Shown here piece after piece: positions 51,265-59,483 of a DNA stretch of 64,000 nt. The stretch covers positions 22,823-86,822 of the forward strand of contig CAZWHQ010000013.1 of assembly GCA_964633715.1 (NCBI GenBank). The letters run 5' to 3'. The notes under the pieces were generated by a model that did no database searches, was not told the origin of the DNA, and worked only from the letters and a program-made list of their open reading frames with translations. How positions within the stretch are numbered: the stretch's first letter is position 1; every line of letters begins with the position of its first letter. Made by a program: the position numbers and the translations under genes. Source of the stretch: JAUWVG01 sp964633715. Its GTDB lineage: Bacteria; Acidobacteriota; Aminicenantia; Aminicenantales; Aminicenantaceae.

Positions 51265-52623
51265 CTATTTAGTGGGGACTGTCCCCACTTTTTTCATTTT
51301 TTCTTCAATTCTTTTTTGAGTATTTACGGTTTTAACCGAACAAGTCAACTCGCCTTTATAAAAAGAGACAGCTAACTCCTCTTTCTCCGCCACTTCTTCA
51401 ATGCTCCTGACAAGATGCCGCCCTTTATCTGTCCAGCACAATGTATAACCTTTTTTGAGAATATTAAGAGGACTCAGAGCATGGAGTTCTGCCGCCAACC
51501 GCTCCCATGTGCCCTTAAGACTCTGCAACTTTTCCCGCATTAAACTCATCAGCCTTTCCTCGAAGAGAGTGACACGGGTACGGCTCTCGATTATTTTCTG
51601 CTGCAGATTCTTGACCACATTCCACGCTCTCATATCCAACTCGTCCACGTTCTGTTCAAGGTTCTTGAGTTTAAACTTAAAGGTTTGAAATGCCTGGTGA
51701 TGGATCAGGCTCTGCACTCTATGTCTGATCTCCTGAATTTTATGCGACATGAGATGGACCATATTCTGCTGCAGATTGTCGATACGTTCGACAAACGCCT
51801 GTTCTTTTTCGATCACCATCTCTGCCGCTGCCGTAGGTGTGGAGGCACGGATATCAGCCACAAAGTCGGCGATGGTAAAGTCCACTTCATGCCCCACAGC
51901 CGAGATCAGCGGAACAGGACAAACAAAAATGGCCCGGGCAACAATTTCTTCATTAAAAGCCCAAAGGTCCTCCATAGACCCGCCGCCCCGTCCGGCAATA
52001 ATGACATCGATATCGGACTGCCTGGCCAGATAATTGATGCCTTCGGCAATCTCCTGGGCTGCACCCTCTCCCTGCACTCGGACCGGATAAATTTGCACAT
52101 GCAGATGTGCAAAACGCCTCTCCAGGGTACGGAGAATGTCAATGATAGCTGCTCCCCTGGGTGAAGTCACCACTCCGACTTTTTTCGGCAGGGCTGGTAG
52201 TTTTTTCTTGATCTCCGGACTGAACAGCCCCTCTTTAGTCAGTTTTTCCTTGAGTTGTTCGAAGGCCAGCTGCAGAGCACCTTTGCCTTTGGGTTCGACC
52301 AGGTCCACAATGAGCTGGTACGTTCCTCTTGGCCCATAAACATTAATGGGGCCGCGGCAGATGACCTGAAGTCCGCTTTGAATGTCAAATTTGACTTTGT
52401 TTGCAGAAGAGCGCCACATGACAGCCTTTAGCTGGCTGTCCTCATCCTTGAGTGTGAAATAGAGATGACCTGAATGAGCCCGAGTAAAATCAGCAATTTC
52501 TCCTTCAACCCAGACTTGGAAAAAAGAACTTTCCAGTTCGGTTTTAATCAACCTGGTCAATTCCGATACAGAATATACCTTGTCTGACTGGAAAAGATCA
52601 CTAAACTCCACAGTCTTCCTCAA
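51265..52623 (-). CDS. xseA: Exodeoxyribonuclease VII large subunit
   Basis: In this 452-residue protein the OB-fold N-terminal domain (VYSVSELTRLIKTELESSF, VWVEGEIADFTRAHSGHLYFTLKD) is followed by the catalytic domain with VGVVTSPRGAAIIDIL, DVIIAGRGGGSMEDLWAFNEE and SAVGHEVDFTIADFVADIRASTPTAAAE. A long C-terminal coiled coil completes it. The nuclease cleaves ssDNA bidirectionally with XseB subunits. The start is TTG at 52623, supported by GGGAG 7 bases upstream, and overlaps ymdB by 23 bases. Its last residues are encoded by the REP-like palindrome. Confidence 0.96.
   Translation of the reverse strand: MRKTVEFSDLFQSDKVYSVSELTRLIKTELESSFFQVWVEGEIADFTRAHSGHLYFTLKDEDSQLKAVMWRSSANKVKFDIQSGLQVICRGPINVYGPRGTYQLIVDLVEPKGKGALQLAFEQLKEKLTKEGLFSPEIKKKLPALPKKVGVVTSPRGAAIIDILRTLERRFAHLHVQIYPVRVQGEGAAQEIAEGINYLARQSDIDVIIAGRGGGSMEDLWAFNEEIVARAIFVCPVPLISAVGHEVDFTIADFVADIRASTPTAAAEMVIEKEQAFVERIDNLQQNMVHLMSHKIQEIRHRVQSLIHHQAFQTFKFKLKNLEQNVDELDMRAWNVVKNLQQKIIESRTRVTLFEERLMSLMREKLQSLKGTWERLAAELHALSPLNILKKGYTLCWTDKGRHLVRSIEEVAEKEELAVSFYKGELTCSVKTVNTQKRIEEKMKKVGTVPTK
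51271..51294. repeat. REP-like palindrome at the 3' end of xseA
   Basis: AGTGGGGAC (51271-51279) and GTCCCCACT (51281-51289) form a perfect 9-bp inverted repeat around one T, followed on the plus strand by six T. On the coding (minus) strand it encodes the last residues of XseA (VGTVPTK) and its stop follows it. It resembles palindromes that accompany REP-type elements. No other intact copy is in the window. Confidence 0.55.
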
Positions 52624-53404
52624 TAATCATCTCCCTTTGTATGGACAAAGCCTTGCCTGTCTTGGTATCCACTTCAATAAAAACACTCGATAAAAAGGAG
52701 CCTTCTTTTGCAGGCTCAAACCGCTGTGACCGCGAAGTGAGGAAACGGGCGACACCCGCTTCTTTCTTGATGCCGATGACTGAATAATATCCTCCCACCA
52801 TACCCACGTCGGAGATGTATGCGGTGCCCTGGGGAAGGATCCTCTCGTCGGCAGTCGTGACATGGGTATGCGTTCCGATTACAGCCGATACACGGCCGTC
52901 CAGATACCATCCAAGGGCCTGTTTTTCGGACGTAGCTTCAGCATGAAAGTCTACGATAACCACAGGAGTAATGGCCTTCAAAACTTCAAGCTCTTTGTCG
53001 GCCGTACGGAACGGGCAATCAATGGGCTCCATAAAAACACGTCCTTGAAGGCAAAGAACGCCCACCTTGGCGCCAGTGTCTGTTTCGAAGACACAGGATC
53101 CCCGCCCCGGATTAACCGGCGGGTAATTGGCCGGCCGCAAGAGATAAGGTTCTTTGTCCAAAATCTCAAGAACTTCCCGTTTATCCCAGATGTGATTTCC
53201 AGAAGTTAAAATATCCGTGCGCACAAAAAGTTCTCGGGCTATCTTTAAGGTCATGCCCGCACCTCCGGCGGCATTTTCCCCATTGGCAATGACAACTGTG
53301 GGAGAAAGCCTCTTAATAAGAGAGGGTAGATATTTATCCAGAACCTGACGTCCGGGCCGACCGATGACATCTCCTAAAAAGAGGACACTTATTTTAGCGG
53401 GCAT
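52601..53404 (-). CDS. ymdB: YmdB-like metallophosphoesterase (TIGR00282 family)
   Basis: This ~267-residue calcineurin-like phosphodiesterase has VLFLGDVIGRPGRQVLDKYLP (metal-ligand D), VIANGENAAGG, LTSGNHIWDK (GNH), VDFHAEATSEKQALGWYLDG and VIGTHTHVTTADERILPQG. B. subtilis YmdB hydrolyses cyclic dinucleotide-like substrates and influences biofilm. ATG at 53404 has GAGGG 9 bases upstream; the start overlaps rny by 11 bases. The rny-ymdB pair is widely conserved. Confidence 0.93.
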   Translation of the reverse strand: MPAKISVLFLGDVIGRPGRQVLDKYLPSLIKRLSPTVVIANGENAAGGAGMTLKIARELFVRTDILTSGNHIWDKREVLEILDKEPYLLRPANYPPVNPGRGSCVFETDTGAKVGVLCLQGRVFMEPIDCPFRTADKELEVLKAITPVVIVDFHAEATSEKQALGWYLDGRVSAVIGTHTHVTTADERILPQGTAYISDVGMVGGYYSVIGIKKEAGVARFLTSRSQRFEPAKEGSFLSSVFIEVDTKTGKALSIQREMIIEEDCGV

Positions 53405-54956
53405 ATTCAACAGCCCTCATTTCGCGGATGACGGTGACTTTGATCTTCCCCGGATATTCGAGTTCATCCTTGATCCTCTGCGCAATCTCTTTGGCAGCCA
53501 GGGAGGCTTTTTCGTCTGAGATCTTCTGGCTTTCCACAATGATTCTGATCTCCCGGCCGGCCTGAAGCGCAAAGGATTTTGCCACACCCTCATAGGTGTT
53601 GGCGATTTCTTCCAGTTTCTCCAGCCTTTTGATGTAAGCCTCGAGCAGCTCACGCCGTGCGCCAGGACGAGCCGCTGAAAGCGTGTCCGCAGCCTGGACA
53701 AGAACAGCTTCAATAGAGGGAAAATCCACATCTCTGTGGTGTGATGCGATGGCGGCCACAACAGACTCGCTCTCACCATATTTTCTGGTCAACTCCACGC
53801 TCAATTCAGTGTGCGTGCCTTCGACCTCCCGGTCGACGGCTTTTCCAACATCATGGAGAAGGCCGGCACGAAGCGCTATATTGACATCCACGCCCAGCTC
53901 TCTCGCCATGATCCCGGATAAGAAGGCCACCTCCTTGGAGTGCTGAAGCACGTTCTGTCCGTAACTTGTCCGATATTTCAGCCGCCCGAGAAGTCTGACC
54001 AACTCGGGATGAAGGTCCTGGATCTGGAGCTCAAGCATCACGGACTCTCCCTCCTCCTTGATCTTGTCTTCCAGCTCTTTCTTGACTGTTTCAACTATCT
54101 CTTCGATTCGTGCAGGATGGATCCGTCCGTCCAAAACAAGCTTCTCGATGGCCAGACGCGCCATTTCACGGCGGATAGGATCAAAACTCGAGAGGATGAC
54201 GGCCTCAGGTGTATCGTCTACGATGATATCCACTCCTGTGGCCAATTCCAAAGCCCGGATGTTCCGTCCTTCACGGCCTATGATGCGTCCCTTCATATCG
54301 TCAGACGGCAAATCGACAACAGACACTGTTGTCTCCACGACATGTTCGGCGGCAGAACGCTGAATAGCCTGGCTGATGATATCTTTTGCCAGGGCCTGCC
54401 CCTTTTCTCGTGTCTCTTCCTCAATCTTGCGGACTATCTGAACGGCCTCGAGTTTGGCTTCGTCCTCGATTTTTTTCTGGAGTTCCTTCTTGGCCTCTTC
54501 CTGAGTGATGTTCGCTATGCGCTCCAGCTCACCGATAGCTTTCTGTTTGAGCTCATTGACCTTTTTCTCTCTGTTATCGATTCCCTGGGAACGTTGCGCA
54601 AGGCGGTTCTCTTTGTTCGAAAATTCCCTTTCCTTTCTTTCCAATCCCTGAAATTTCCGTTCCAGATTTTCCTCTTTTTTGACTAACCGTCTTTCTGTTT
54701 CATTGAATTTGTGCCGCCGGTCATGTGTCTGGCGTTCAAAATCTGCTTTGAGATTGATGAGTTTTTCTTTTGTCTCGATTTCGACTTCTCGTCTTTTTTT
54801 GTCAGCGTCCTCTATCGCTTTATCGAGAAGAGCCTTGGCCTCCTGTTTGGCCTTAAAAATTGCATTGGTTCCTGATTTCTTCTGGACGAGGATAAAAATC
54901 AGAACTCCTGATAATACAACAACTAAACAAATCGCAATCCATAATGGTATACTCAC
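53394..54956 (-). CDS. rny: Ribonuclease Y
   Basis: The 520-residue membrane-anchored endoribonuclease starts mRNA decay. Residues ~1-27 are a transmembrane helix, ~30-190 a long coiled coil, and the KH domain shows GRIIGREGRNIRALE. The HD domain follows with LLHDVGKAVD, HTELSVELTRKYGES and VVAAIASHH. The protein ends in FLYPGKIKVTVIREMRA-like text. Start is GTG at 54956 with AAGGAGG 8 bases upstream, which is half of a 16-base palindrome. It overlaps ymdB downstream. Confidence 0.96.
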   Translation of the reverse strand: MSIPLWIAICLVVVLSGVLIFILVQKKSGTNAIFKAKQEAKALLDKAIEDADKKRREVEIETKEKLINLKADFERQTHDRRHKFNETERRLVKKEENLERKFQGLERKEREFSNKENRLAQRSQGIDNREKKVNELKQKAIGELERIANITQEEAKKELQKKIEDEAKLEAVQIVRKIEEETREKGQALAKDIISQAIQRSAAEHVVETTVSVVDLPSDDMKGRIIGREGRNIRALELATGVDIIVDDTPEAVILSSFDPIRREMARLAIEKLVLDGRIHPARIEEIVETVKKELEDKIKEEGESVMLELQIQDLHPELVRLLGRLKYRTSYGQNVLQHSKEVAFLSGIMARELGVDVNIALRAGLLHDVGKAVDREVEGTHTELSVELTRKYGESESVVAAIASHHRDVDFPSIEAVLVQAADTLSAARPGARRELLEAYIKRLEKLEEIANTYEGVAKSFALQAGREIRIIVESQKISDEKASLAAKEIAQRIKDELEYPGKIKVTVIREMRAVEYAR

Positions 54957-54963
54957 AACTATA

Positions 54964-54979
54964 ACCTCCTTAAGGAGGT
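54964..54979 (-). promoter_or_regulatory. Anti-SD/SD palindrome before rny
   Basis: The 16-base perfect palindrome ACCTCCTTAAGGAGGT contains the very strong rny ribosome-binding site AAGGAGG and, just 5' to it, ACCTCCTT, which equals the 3' end of 16S rRNA. With no loop it cannot fold tightly as a simple hairpin. It could pair between two transcripts or shift local pairing so as to mask the site. Control of RNase Y synthesis is an inference. Confidence 0.5.
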
Positions 54980-55125
54980 CAAAGGAGAAAAAAGGGAGGA
55001 GGACTAAAGGGCCATCACTCTGTCTGTCTCATGATCAATAGGTATTCAAATATCCACAACCCCACAAAACTTATCTGAAAATGTGTTTTCATTCTTTAAC
55101 TCTAATCGTCGAGGTTTCCCTCATG
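54980..55125 (-). other. Non-coding gap between zapA and rny
   Basis: About 150 bases without a gene. On the minus strand there is GAGG-GAAA-CCTC (a GNRA-type loop) close to the zapA stop and a TGAAAA/TTTTCA hairpin with a CACA loop. A pyrimidine-rich stretch (CCTCCTCCC then T6) follows near the rny palindrome. In several proteobacteria this slot holds 6S RNA. I could not fold the required long double-stranded arms here. Confidence 0.4.
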
Positions 55126-55488
55126 CTATTTATTCAATCTTGAATGGATTTCCCCGGTTTCTTTCGGCCGTTCCCCCACGGACCTTGCCGTATTCTTATC
55201 CCTGTGAATGAATTCCTCCAAATTTTCTATGTCATCTTCCATGTGCCCTAATACCTCATTCAGTTGATCCAGCTTCTTCTGGCTCAAAAAATATTCATCC
55301 GCTATGTTCAAAGCCGCCAAAACCGCGATCTTGAACATGTCCGTTGATTTTGATTTTACAGCGACTTCGTGCATTTTTTGATCAACATGAGAAGTAAGAT
55401 GACTTATGTATTTTTCATCCTCTTCTCCTTTGACTCTAATTTTATATTTTTGTCCGTAAATTTCGATGTCAATAACTTTATCAATCAT
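55126..55488 (-). CDS. zapA: Cell division protein ZapA
   Basis: This 120-residue protein has a ZapA N-terminal beta-beta-helix (VIDIEIYGQKYKIRVKGEEDE) and the HVDQKMHEVAVKSKS ... KIAVLAALNIADEYFL helix typical of the family, then a coiled coil and a short charged tail. ZapA crosslinks FtsZ filaments. It overlaps by four bases (ATGA) with the coiled-coil gene upstream, suggesting a ZapA-ZapB-like pair. Confidence 0.9.
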   Translation of the reverse strand: MIDKVIDIEIYGQKYKIRVKGEEDEKYISHLTSHVDQKMHEVAVKSKSTDMFKIAVLAALNIADEYFLSQKKLDQLNEVLGHMEDDIENLEEFIHRDKNTARSVGERPKETGEIHSRLNK

Positions 55489-55745
55489 AGTCCTATCTGA
55501 TCTATCTGACTGATAATCGTCTCAATTTTTTCCTTCATTTCCTCCTTTTCATTCTTATAATTCTGTAAAATAGTGCCATATTTTTCGAATTTTTTTGCCT
55601 GTTCTTCCAAGTCTTTTTTTTCTGCTCTTAAATTTTTAACTTGATTTTTGAGCTGTCCGTTTTCGCTTATGAGTTTGTTAATGTGGTTAACGATCTGGGA
55701 TACTTTTCCCTCCAAGATTTTAATTCTTTCTAATTCACTTGTCAA
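55485..55745 (-). CDS. Short coiled-coil protein, ZapB-like
   Basis: This 86-residue protein is almost wholly coiled coil with regular heptads (ERIKILEGKVSQIVNHINKL, KNLRAEKKDLEEQAKKFEK). That pattern, its small size and its coupling to zapA suggest a ZapB-like division factor. Start is TTG at 55745, with AGGGGG 5-6 bases before it; a 5' extension to 55808 overlaps pheT and has no coiled-coil character. No sequence feature proves ZapB identity. Confidence 0.75.
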   Translation of the reverse strand: MTSELERIKILEGKVSQIVNHINKLISENGQLKNQVKNLRAEKKDLEEQAKKFEKYGTILQNYKNEKEEMKEKIETIISQIDQIGL

Positions 55746-57795
55746 TTTTTCCCCCTTCTCGCAGTTCGATTTTAAATTTGGTCTTGAGCATTTTAACCGC
55801 TTTGGCAAGGGAATTCTCGACCTCCTCGGTCAAGAGCGTCCGCTGTGGGTGCCGGAACACAAAACGCAGCGAAAGGCTCACCTTCCCCTTCGGAATAGGG
55901 CCCCCCGTGAAACGGTCGTGGAGATCGAAAAATTCCAGGAAAGGGAGCTGCAGTTCAGCGATATCTTCCTTGATGTCCAAATAGTTAATGTCGCGGCCAG
56001 TGATAAAAGTGATGTCACGGGTGATAGTAGGAAATTTTCCGATTGGATTAAAATGAAACTTTTCCGGCTGTTTTTCGAAGAGGACATCCAGGTTGAACTC
56101 TGCGGCCCATAGGGGATCCTTGAGAGAATAGGCTTCAAGAATGTCCTGCTGAATGCGGCCGAGAGAGCCTATCCGTCGTCCCTTGTAGATAATACAGATG
56201 GAATGTCCCGGTTCAAAGCATGGATTTTTGGATTCCTTAAAAGAATAGGCCGAGTACCCAAGATGTGCCAAAAGGGCTTCACAGGCCCCCTTCAGATAAA
56301 AGAAATCCGTCTTTTCTGTCTTGGACTGCCAGTGTGCACGTTCAATGTTTCCTGTCGCCGCCATACCCAGCATCAACTCCTCTTGCGTTTGTTCTTCTTC
56401 CCAAGAGTAGACCTTTCCGATTTCAAAAAAGTGTACCCCTTCTGCTCCATGGTTGAGGTTCCACGAAATATTTTCCAGAAGTCCTCCGATAAGAGTGGTC
56501 CTGAGGATAGAGGCCTTTACGGAGATTGGATTTCTTATTTCGACAGGCTCCCGGCTTATCTTGAACAGGGCATTTTTCTCGGGATCCACAAAGCTGAAGT
56601 TGACGGCTTCATCGAAACCATGGAGAAAAAGGATCTGCCGCATCTTGGAGACATAGTTTTTCCGTATATCGTGGGTGTATTCGAGAACATTATACGGAGG
56701 AACCAGAGACGGGATCTTATCATACCCATAGAACCGGGCGACCTCTTCAATCAAATCCGCCTCTCTTTCGATATCCACACGGAAAAAAGGCACCTTGACC
56801 TGCCAGATGCCCTGCTGTTGATTTTCCAGGCTGAAACCCAGATTGGTCAGAATCTTTGTAATGAATTCATCGGCAATCCCCACCCCTATCAGTTCTTTTA
56901 TTCTGTGGTTGCGGAGCAGAACTGTTCTGTTCTTTTTGGGTTTGGGATAGACATCTGTAATCCCTTGAGTGGCTGTCCCCTCAAATTGAGTCATCAAGGA
57001 AGCGGCCATCAATGCAGCTTTGGGTGGGAACGACACATCCGCGCCTCTCTCAAAACGATAGGACGCATCTGTTTGAATGCCGGTTTGTTTTCCGGTTCTC
57101 CTTACAGAGACTGGATCAAAACACGCGCTCTCGATAAACACATCCTTTGTATCCTCGGTCACAGCGGAATCTTCCCCACCGATCACACCGGCCAGGGCAA
57201 CAGGCTTTTTTTCATCGGCGATCACCAGCATGTCCGTTGTGAGGGATAAATCCTCTCCTTCCAGAGTCCTGAGTTTTTCCCCCTTGTTGGCCCTGCGGAC
57301 GAGAATCTTCCTGCCGGAGAGTTTGGCTAGATCAAAGGCATGGATGGGTTGAGCTGTGGCAAAGAGAACATAGTTGGTGATATCCACGACATTGTTGATG
57401 GGTTTGAGACCCATCGCCAAAATCCTTTCCTTCAGCCAGTTCGGAGACGGACCGACCTTGACACCCTTCACAATAATGCCCGAATATCTGGAACAAAGCT
57501 CCTCTTCGTAAATTTCAATGTCTATAAGATCGGATGTCTTGGCCTCATTTTCGACCAGCGGCCAACTCAACTCCTTAACCGGCTTGTCCAATATGGCAGC
57601 CAGTTCTCGGGCCACTCCAAGGTGGCCGTTTGAGTCAGGGCGGTTGGCGTAGGTTTCAAGTTCCAGGATGACATCATTGTCCCGCTTTTCGACATCATCG
57701 ACCAGCAAACCAATATTGTTGAGCTCGTCGATCAATTGGGGCAGAGAGAGGTCTATATCCACAAAATCTTTAAGCCATTCAACACTTATTTTCAT
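55735..57795 (-). CDS. pheT: Phenylalanyl-tRNA synthetase beta subunit lacking the EMAP/OB insertion
   Basis: PheT is 686 residues rather than the usual ~790-800. It begins KISVEWLKDFVDIDLSL as expected but goes from ...DDVEKRDND directly to VILELETYANRPDSNGHLG, so the ~110-residue tRNA_bind (EMAP/OB) insertion is missing. The B3/4 domain follows (RYSGIIVKGVKVGPSPNWL, NVVDITNYVLFATAQPIHAFD), then B5 and the synthetase-like B6/7. The C-terminal FDX-ACB domain (PTITRDITFITGRDI, RLTLLTEEVENSL-like) is intact. The 5' end overlaps pheS by four bases. Active beta subunits without the insertion are possible. Confidence 0.95.
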   Translation of the reverse strand: MKISVEWLKDFVDIDLSLPQLIDELNNIGLLVDDVEKRDNDVILELETYANRPDSNGHLGVARELAAILDKPVKELSWPLVENEAKTSDLIDIEIYEEELCSRYSGIIVKGVKVGPSPNWLKERILAMGLKPINNVVDITNYVLFATAQPIHAFDLAKLSGRKILVRRANKGEKLRTLEGEDLSLTTDMLVIADEKKPVALAGVIGGEDSAVTEDTKDVFIESACFDPVSVRRTGKQTGIQTDASYRFERGADVSFPPKAALMAASLMTQFEGTATQGITDVYPKPKKNRTVLLRNHRIKELIGVGIADEFITKILTNLGFSLENQQQGIWQVKVPFFRVDIEREADLIEEVARFYGYDKIPSLVPPYNVLEYTHDIRKNYVSKMRQILFLHGFDEAVNFSFVDPEKNALFKISREPVEIRNPISVKASILRTTLIGGLLENISWNLNHGAEGVHFFEIGKVYSWEEEQTQEELMLGMAATGNIERAHWQSKTEKTDFFYLKGACEALLAHLGYSAYSFKESKNPCFEPGHSICIIYKGRRIGSLGRIQQDILEAYSLKDPLWAAEFNLDVLFEKQPEKFHFNPIGKFPTITRDITFITGRDINYLDIKEDIAELQLPFLEFFDLHDRFTGGPIPKGKVSLSLRFVFRHPQRTLLTEEVENSLAKAVKMLKTKFKIELREGGKIDK

Positions 57796-58826
57796 TTTCT
57801 TGAAAACTGCCTTATAAACCTCAAGTCATTCTCGTAGAAATACCGCATGTCGGGAATCTGATAGGAAAACATCGCAGTCCGATCCACCCCCAGACCAAAG
57901 GCAAAACCAGAGTACCGTTCAGGATCGATGTTGACATTTTTAAAGACCTGGGGATCAACCATTCCTGCTCCTAGAATCTCGATCCATCCGCCTCCCCCGC
58001 ACACTCTGCATTTCTCATCTTTGCGGTTGCAGACCGTACATTCGATATCCACCTCAGCCGAAGGTTCGGTAAAAGGGAAAAAGCTCGGACGGAAACGGAT
58101 CTGGATTTTGTCATGAAAGAGAGCTTTGAGAAAGTATTCCAGCGTGCCCTTTAGATGAGCCATCGTGATGCCGTAATCGACAACCAGCCCTTCAACTTGA
58201 TAGAACATAGGCAAATGAGTGGGATCTGGAGATTCCTTTCGGTACACCTTTCCAGGAGTGATAATCCGGATCGGGGGTTTTCTTTTCTGCATGACGCGAA
58301 TCTGGACAGGGGATGTGTGTGTGCGGAGAAGGATGTCCTCCTTGATGTAAAGTGTGTCCCAGTCATCCCGGGCCGGATGGTGCGGAGGGAAATTCAGGGC
58401 TTCAAAGTTAAAGTAGTCTGTTTCGATCTCGGGGCCGCTTTCAATCGTAAAACCCATACTTAAAAAAATATTATCGATTTTCTCCTGAAAAACGACCAGA
58501 GGATGGGGTGAACCCCAGTACCTGGATTTCCCTGGGAGAGTCAGGTCGGATTTGATGCCTTTAGTTTTCGGAGCGCTCAGTTCCGCATTCAGGTTATCCA
58601 GTTTTTCCTGCACATTGGCCTTGAATTGGTTGATCAGCTGTCCTGCTTCGGGTTTGTCCTCGGGTTTGACCTTTTTCAGCTCTTCAAACAAGCTGGTCAA
58701 GCGTCCTCTTTTCCGGCTCAAATAGAGATTGCGGAGTTCCTGGAGTTCGATTTCGGTCTTGACGGCAGCCGCGTCCTTTTTAAAGCCTCTTCCGAATTCT
58801 TCGATCTTGTCTTTCAGCTTTTTCAT
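57792..58826 (-). CDS. pheS: Phenylalanyl-tRNA synthetase alpha subunit
   Basis: This 344-residue class IIc synthetase subunit has an N-terminal coiled coil and then motif 2 (DPTHLPMFYQVEGLVVDYGIT). A CxxC...CxxC zinc-like cluster (IECTVCNRKDEKCRVCGGGGW) is present, and motif 3 is SGFAFGLGVDRTAMFSYQIPD. It charges tRNA-Phe with phenylalanine as part of the (alpha-beta)2 enzyme. It overlaps pheT by four bases and lies 17 bases after rplT. Confidence 0.97.
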   Translation of the reverse strand: MKKLKDKIEEFGRGFKKDAAAVKTEIELQELRNLYLSRKRGRLTSLFEELKKVKPEDKPEAGQLINQFKANVQEKLDNLNAELSAPKTKGIKSDLTLPGKSRYWGSPHPLVVFQEKIDNIFLSMGFTIESGPEIETDYFNFEALNFPPHHPARDDWDTLYIKEDILLRTHTSPVQIRVMQKRKPPIRIITPGKVYRKESPDPTHLPMFYQVEGLVVDYGITMAHLKGTLEYFLKALFHDKIQIRFRPSFFPFTEPSAEVDIECTVCNRKDEKCRVCGGGGWIEILGAGMVDPQVFKNVNIDPERYSGFAFGLGVDRTAMFSYQIPDMRYFYENDLRFIRQFSRK

Positions 58827-58843
58827 TCTTTCTGTTTTGTCGT

Positions 58844-59200
58844 TTAAGCCGAAGCCTCCTTGACTTTATCGGCGATGTGCTCGAAGGTCTGGGGCGAATG
58901 GACAGCCAAGTCAGCCAGAATCTTCCTGTTGATATCGATATTGAGTGTTTTGAGCCCATATATAAATCGGCTATAGGTCAGGCCATTCGATTCGGCCGCC
59001 GCTTTGATCCGGATAATCCAGAGACGCCTGAAATCACGTTTGCGGGTCCGGCGGTCTCTGTAGGAATACTGCAGTGCTCGTTCGACAGCCTCCTTGGCAG
59101 TGCGATAGTTGTGGCTGCGTGCCCCATAGTATCCCTTTGCAAGTTTTAAAATTTTTGTTCGTCTTTTTCTTTTTTTTGTCCCTCTTGTTACTCTGGGCAT
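58844..59200 (-). CDS. rplT: 50S ribosomal protein L20
   Basis: This 118-residue L20 has a long basic N-terminal tail (RVTRGTKKRKRRTKILKLAK) and the globular domain (GYYGARSHNYRTAKEAVERA, RRRTRKRDFRRLWIIRIKAAA). L20 is essential for 50S assembly and in many bacteria represses its own operon by binding the mRNA leader. It follows rpmI by about 82 bases, in which a hairpin sits. Confidence 0.97.
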   Translation of the reverse strand: MPRVTRGTKKRKRRTKILKLAKGYYGARSHNYRTAKEAVERALQYSYRDRRTRKRDFRRLWIIRIKAAAESNGLTYSRFIYGLKTLNIDINRKILADLAVHSPQTFEHIADKVKEASA

Positions 59201-59270
59201 TGTCTTCTCCTCTCTCGTAAATCACAAACAACAATCTGTGTTTCCGTGTGTTTGAATGGTCCCAAATGAA

Positions 59271-59300
59271 AAGACGTCTTCCCTAAAAATGATAGGGAAG
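59271..59300 (-). promoter_or_regulatory. Overlapping hairpins at the rpmI end/rpmI-rplT gap
   Basis: CTTCCCTA and TAGGGAAG (59278-59300) form a perfect 8-bp stem, with loop TCATTTT on the minus strand, spanning the rpmI stop. Its 3' arm overlaps AAGACGTCTT (59271-59280), a 10-base palindrome, so the two structures are mutually exclusive. This could be a processing or attenuation site in the L35-L20 mRNA; L20 autoregulation is well known elsewhere. The T-run after it is too short for a clear terminator. Confidence 0.4.
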
Positions 59301-59483
59301 CATATCTTTAATGTTTCCTTTATCCGCTTTGCTGACAAGGTCCTGTTTTCTGAGATTCCTCTTTCTTTTCGGGCTCTTTTTGGTCAGGATGTGGCTGTTA
59401 TACGCTTTATTGTGAAGTATCTTTTTCTTTCCTGTCACTTTGAACCGCTTTTGGGCTCCTTTGTGTGTCTTTAGTTTTGGCAT
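59283..59483 (-). CDS. rpmI: 50S ribosomal protein L35
   Basis: This 66-residue very basic protein has the L35 pattern PKLKTHKGAQKRFKVTGKKKI and HILTKKSPKRKRNLRKQDLV. GGAGG lies 5-6 bases before the ATG. Its first 77 bases overlap the 3' end of infC in another frame. The stop region folds into a hairpin. Confidence 0.96.
   Translation of the reverse strand: MPKLKTHKGAQKRFKVTGKKKILHNKAYNSHILTKKSPKRKRNLRKQDLVSKADKGNIKDMLPYHF

Noticed and set aside
54980..55125. 6S RNA (ssrS) between zapA and rny
   Set aside because: The genomic slot is right for several proteobacteria, but the ~150 bases show only short local hairpins and no long imperfect duplex with a central bulge. An Infernal search with the 6S models would decide.
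55745..55808. N-terminal extension of the coiled-coil gene upstream of zapA
   Set aside because: The extra 21 residues overlap pheT, are Cys/Pro/Arg-rich and lack the heptad pattern; TTG at 55745 has a better ribosome site.
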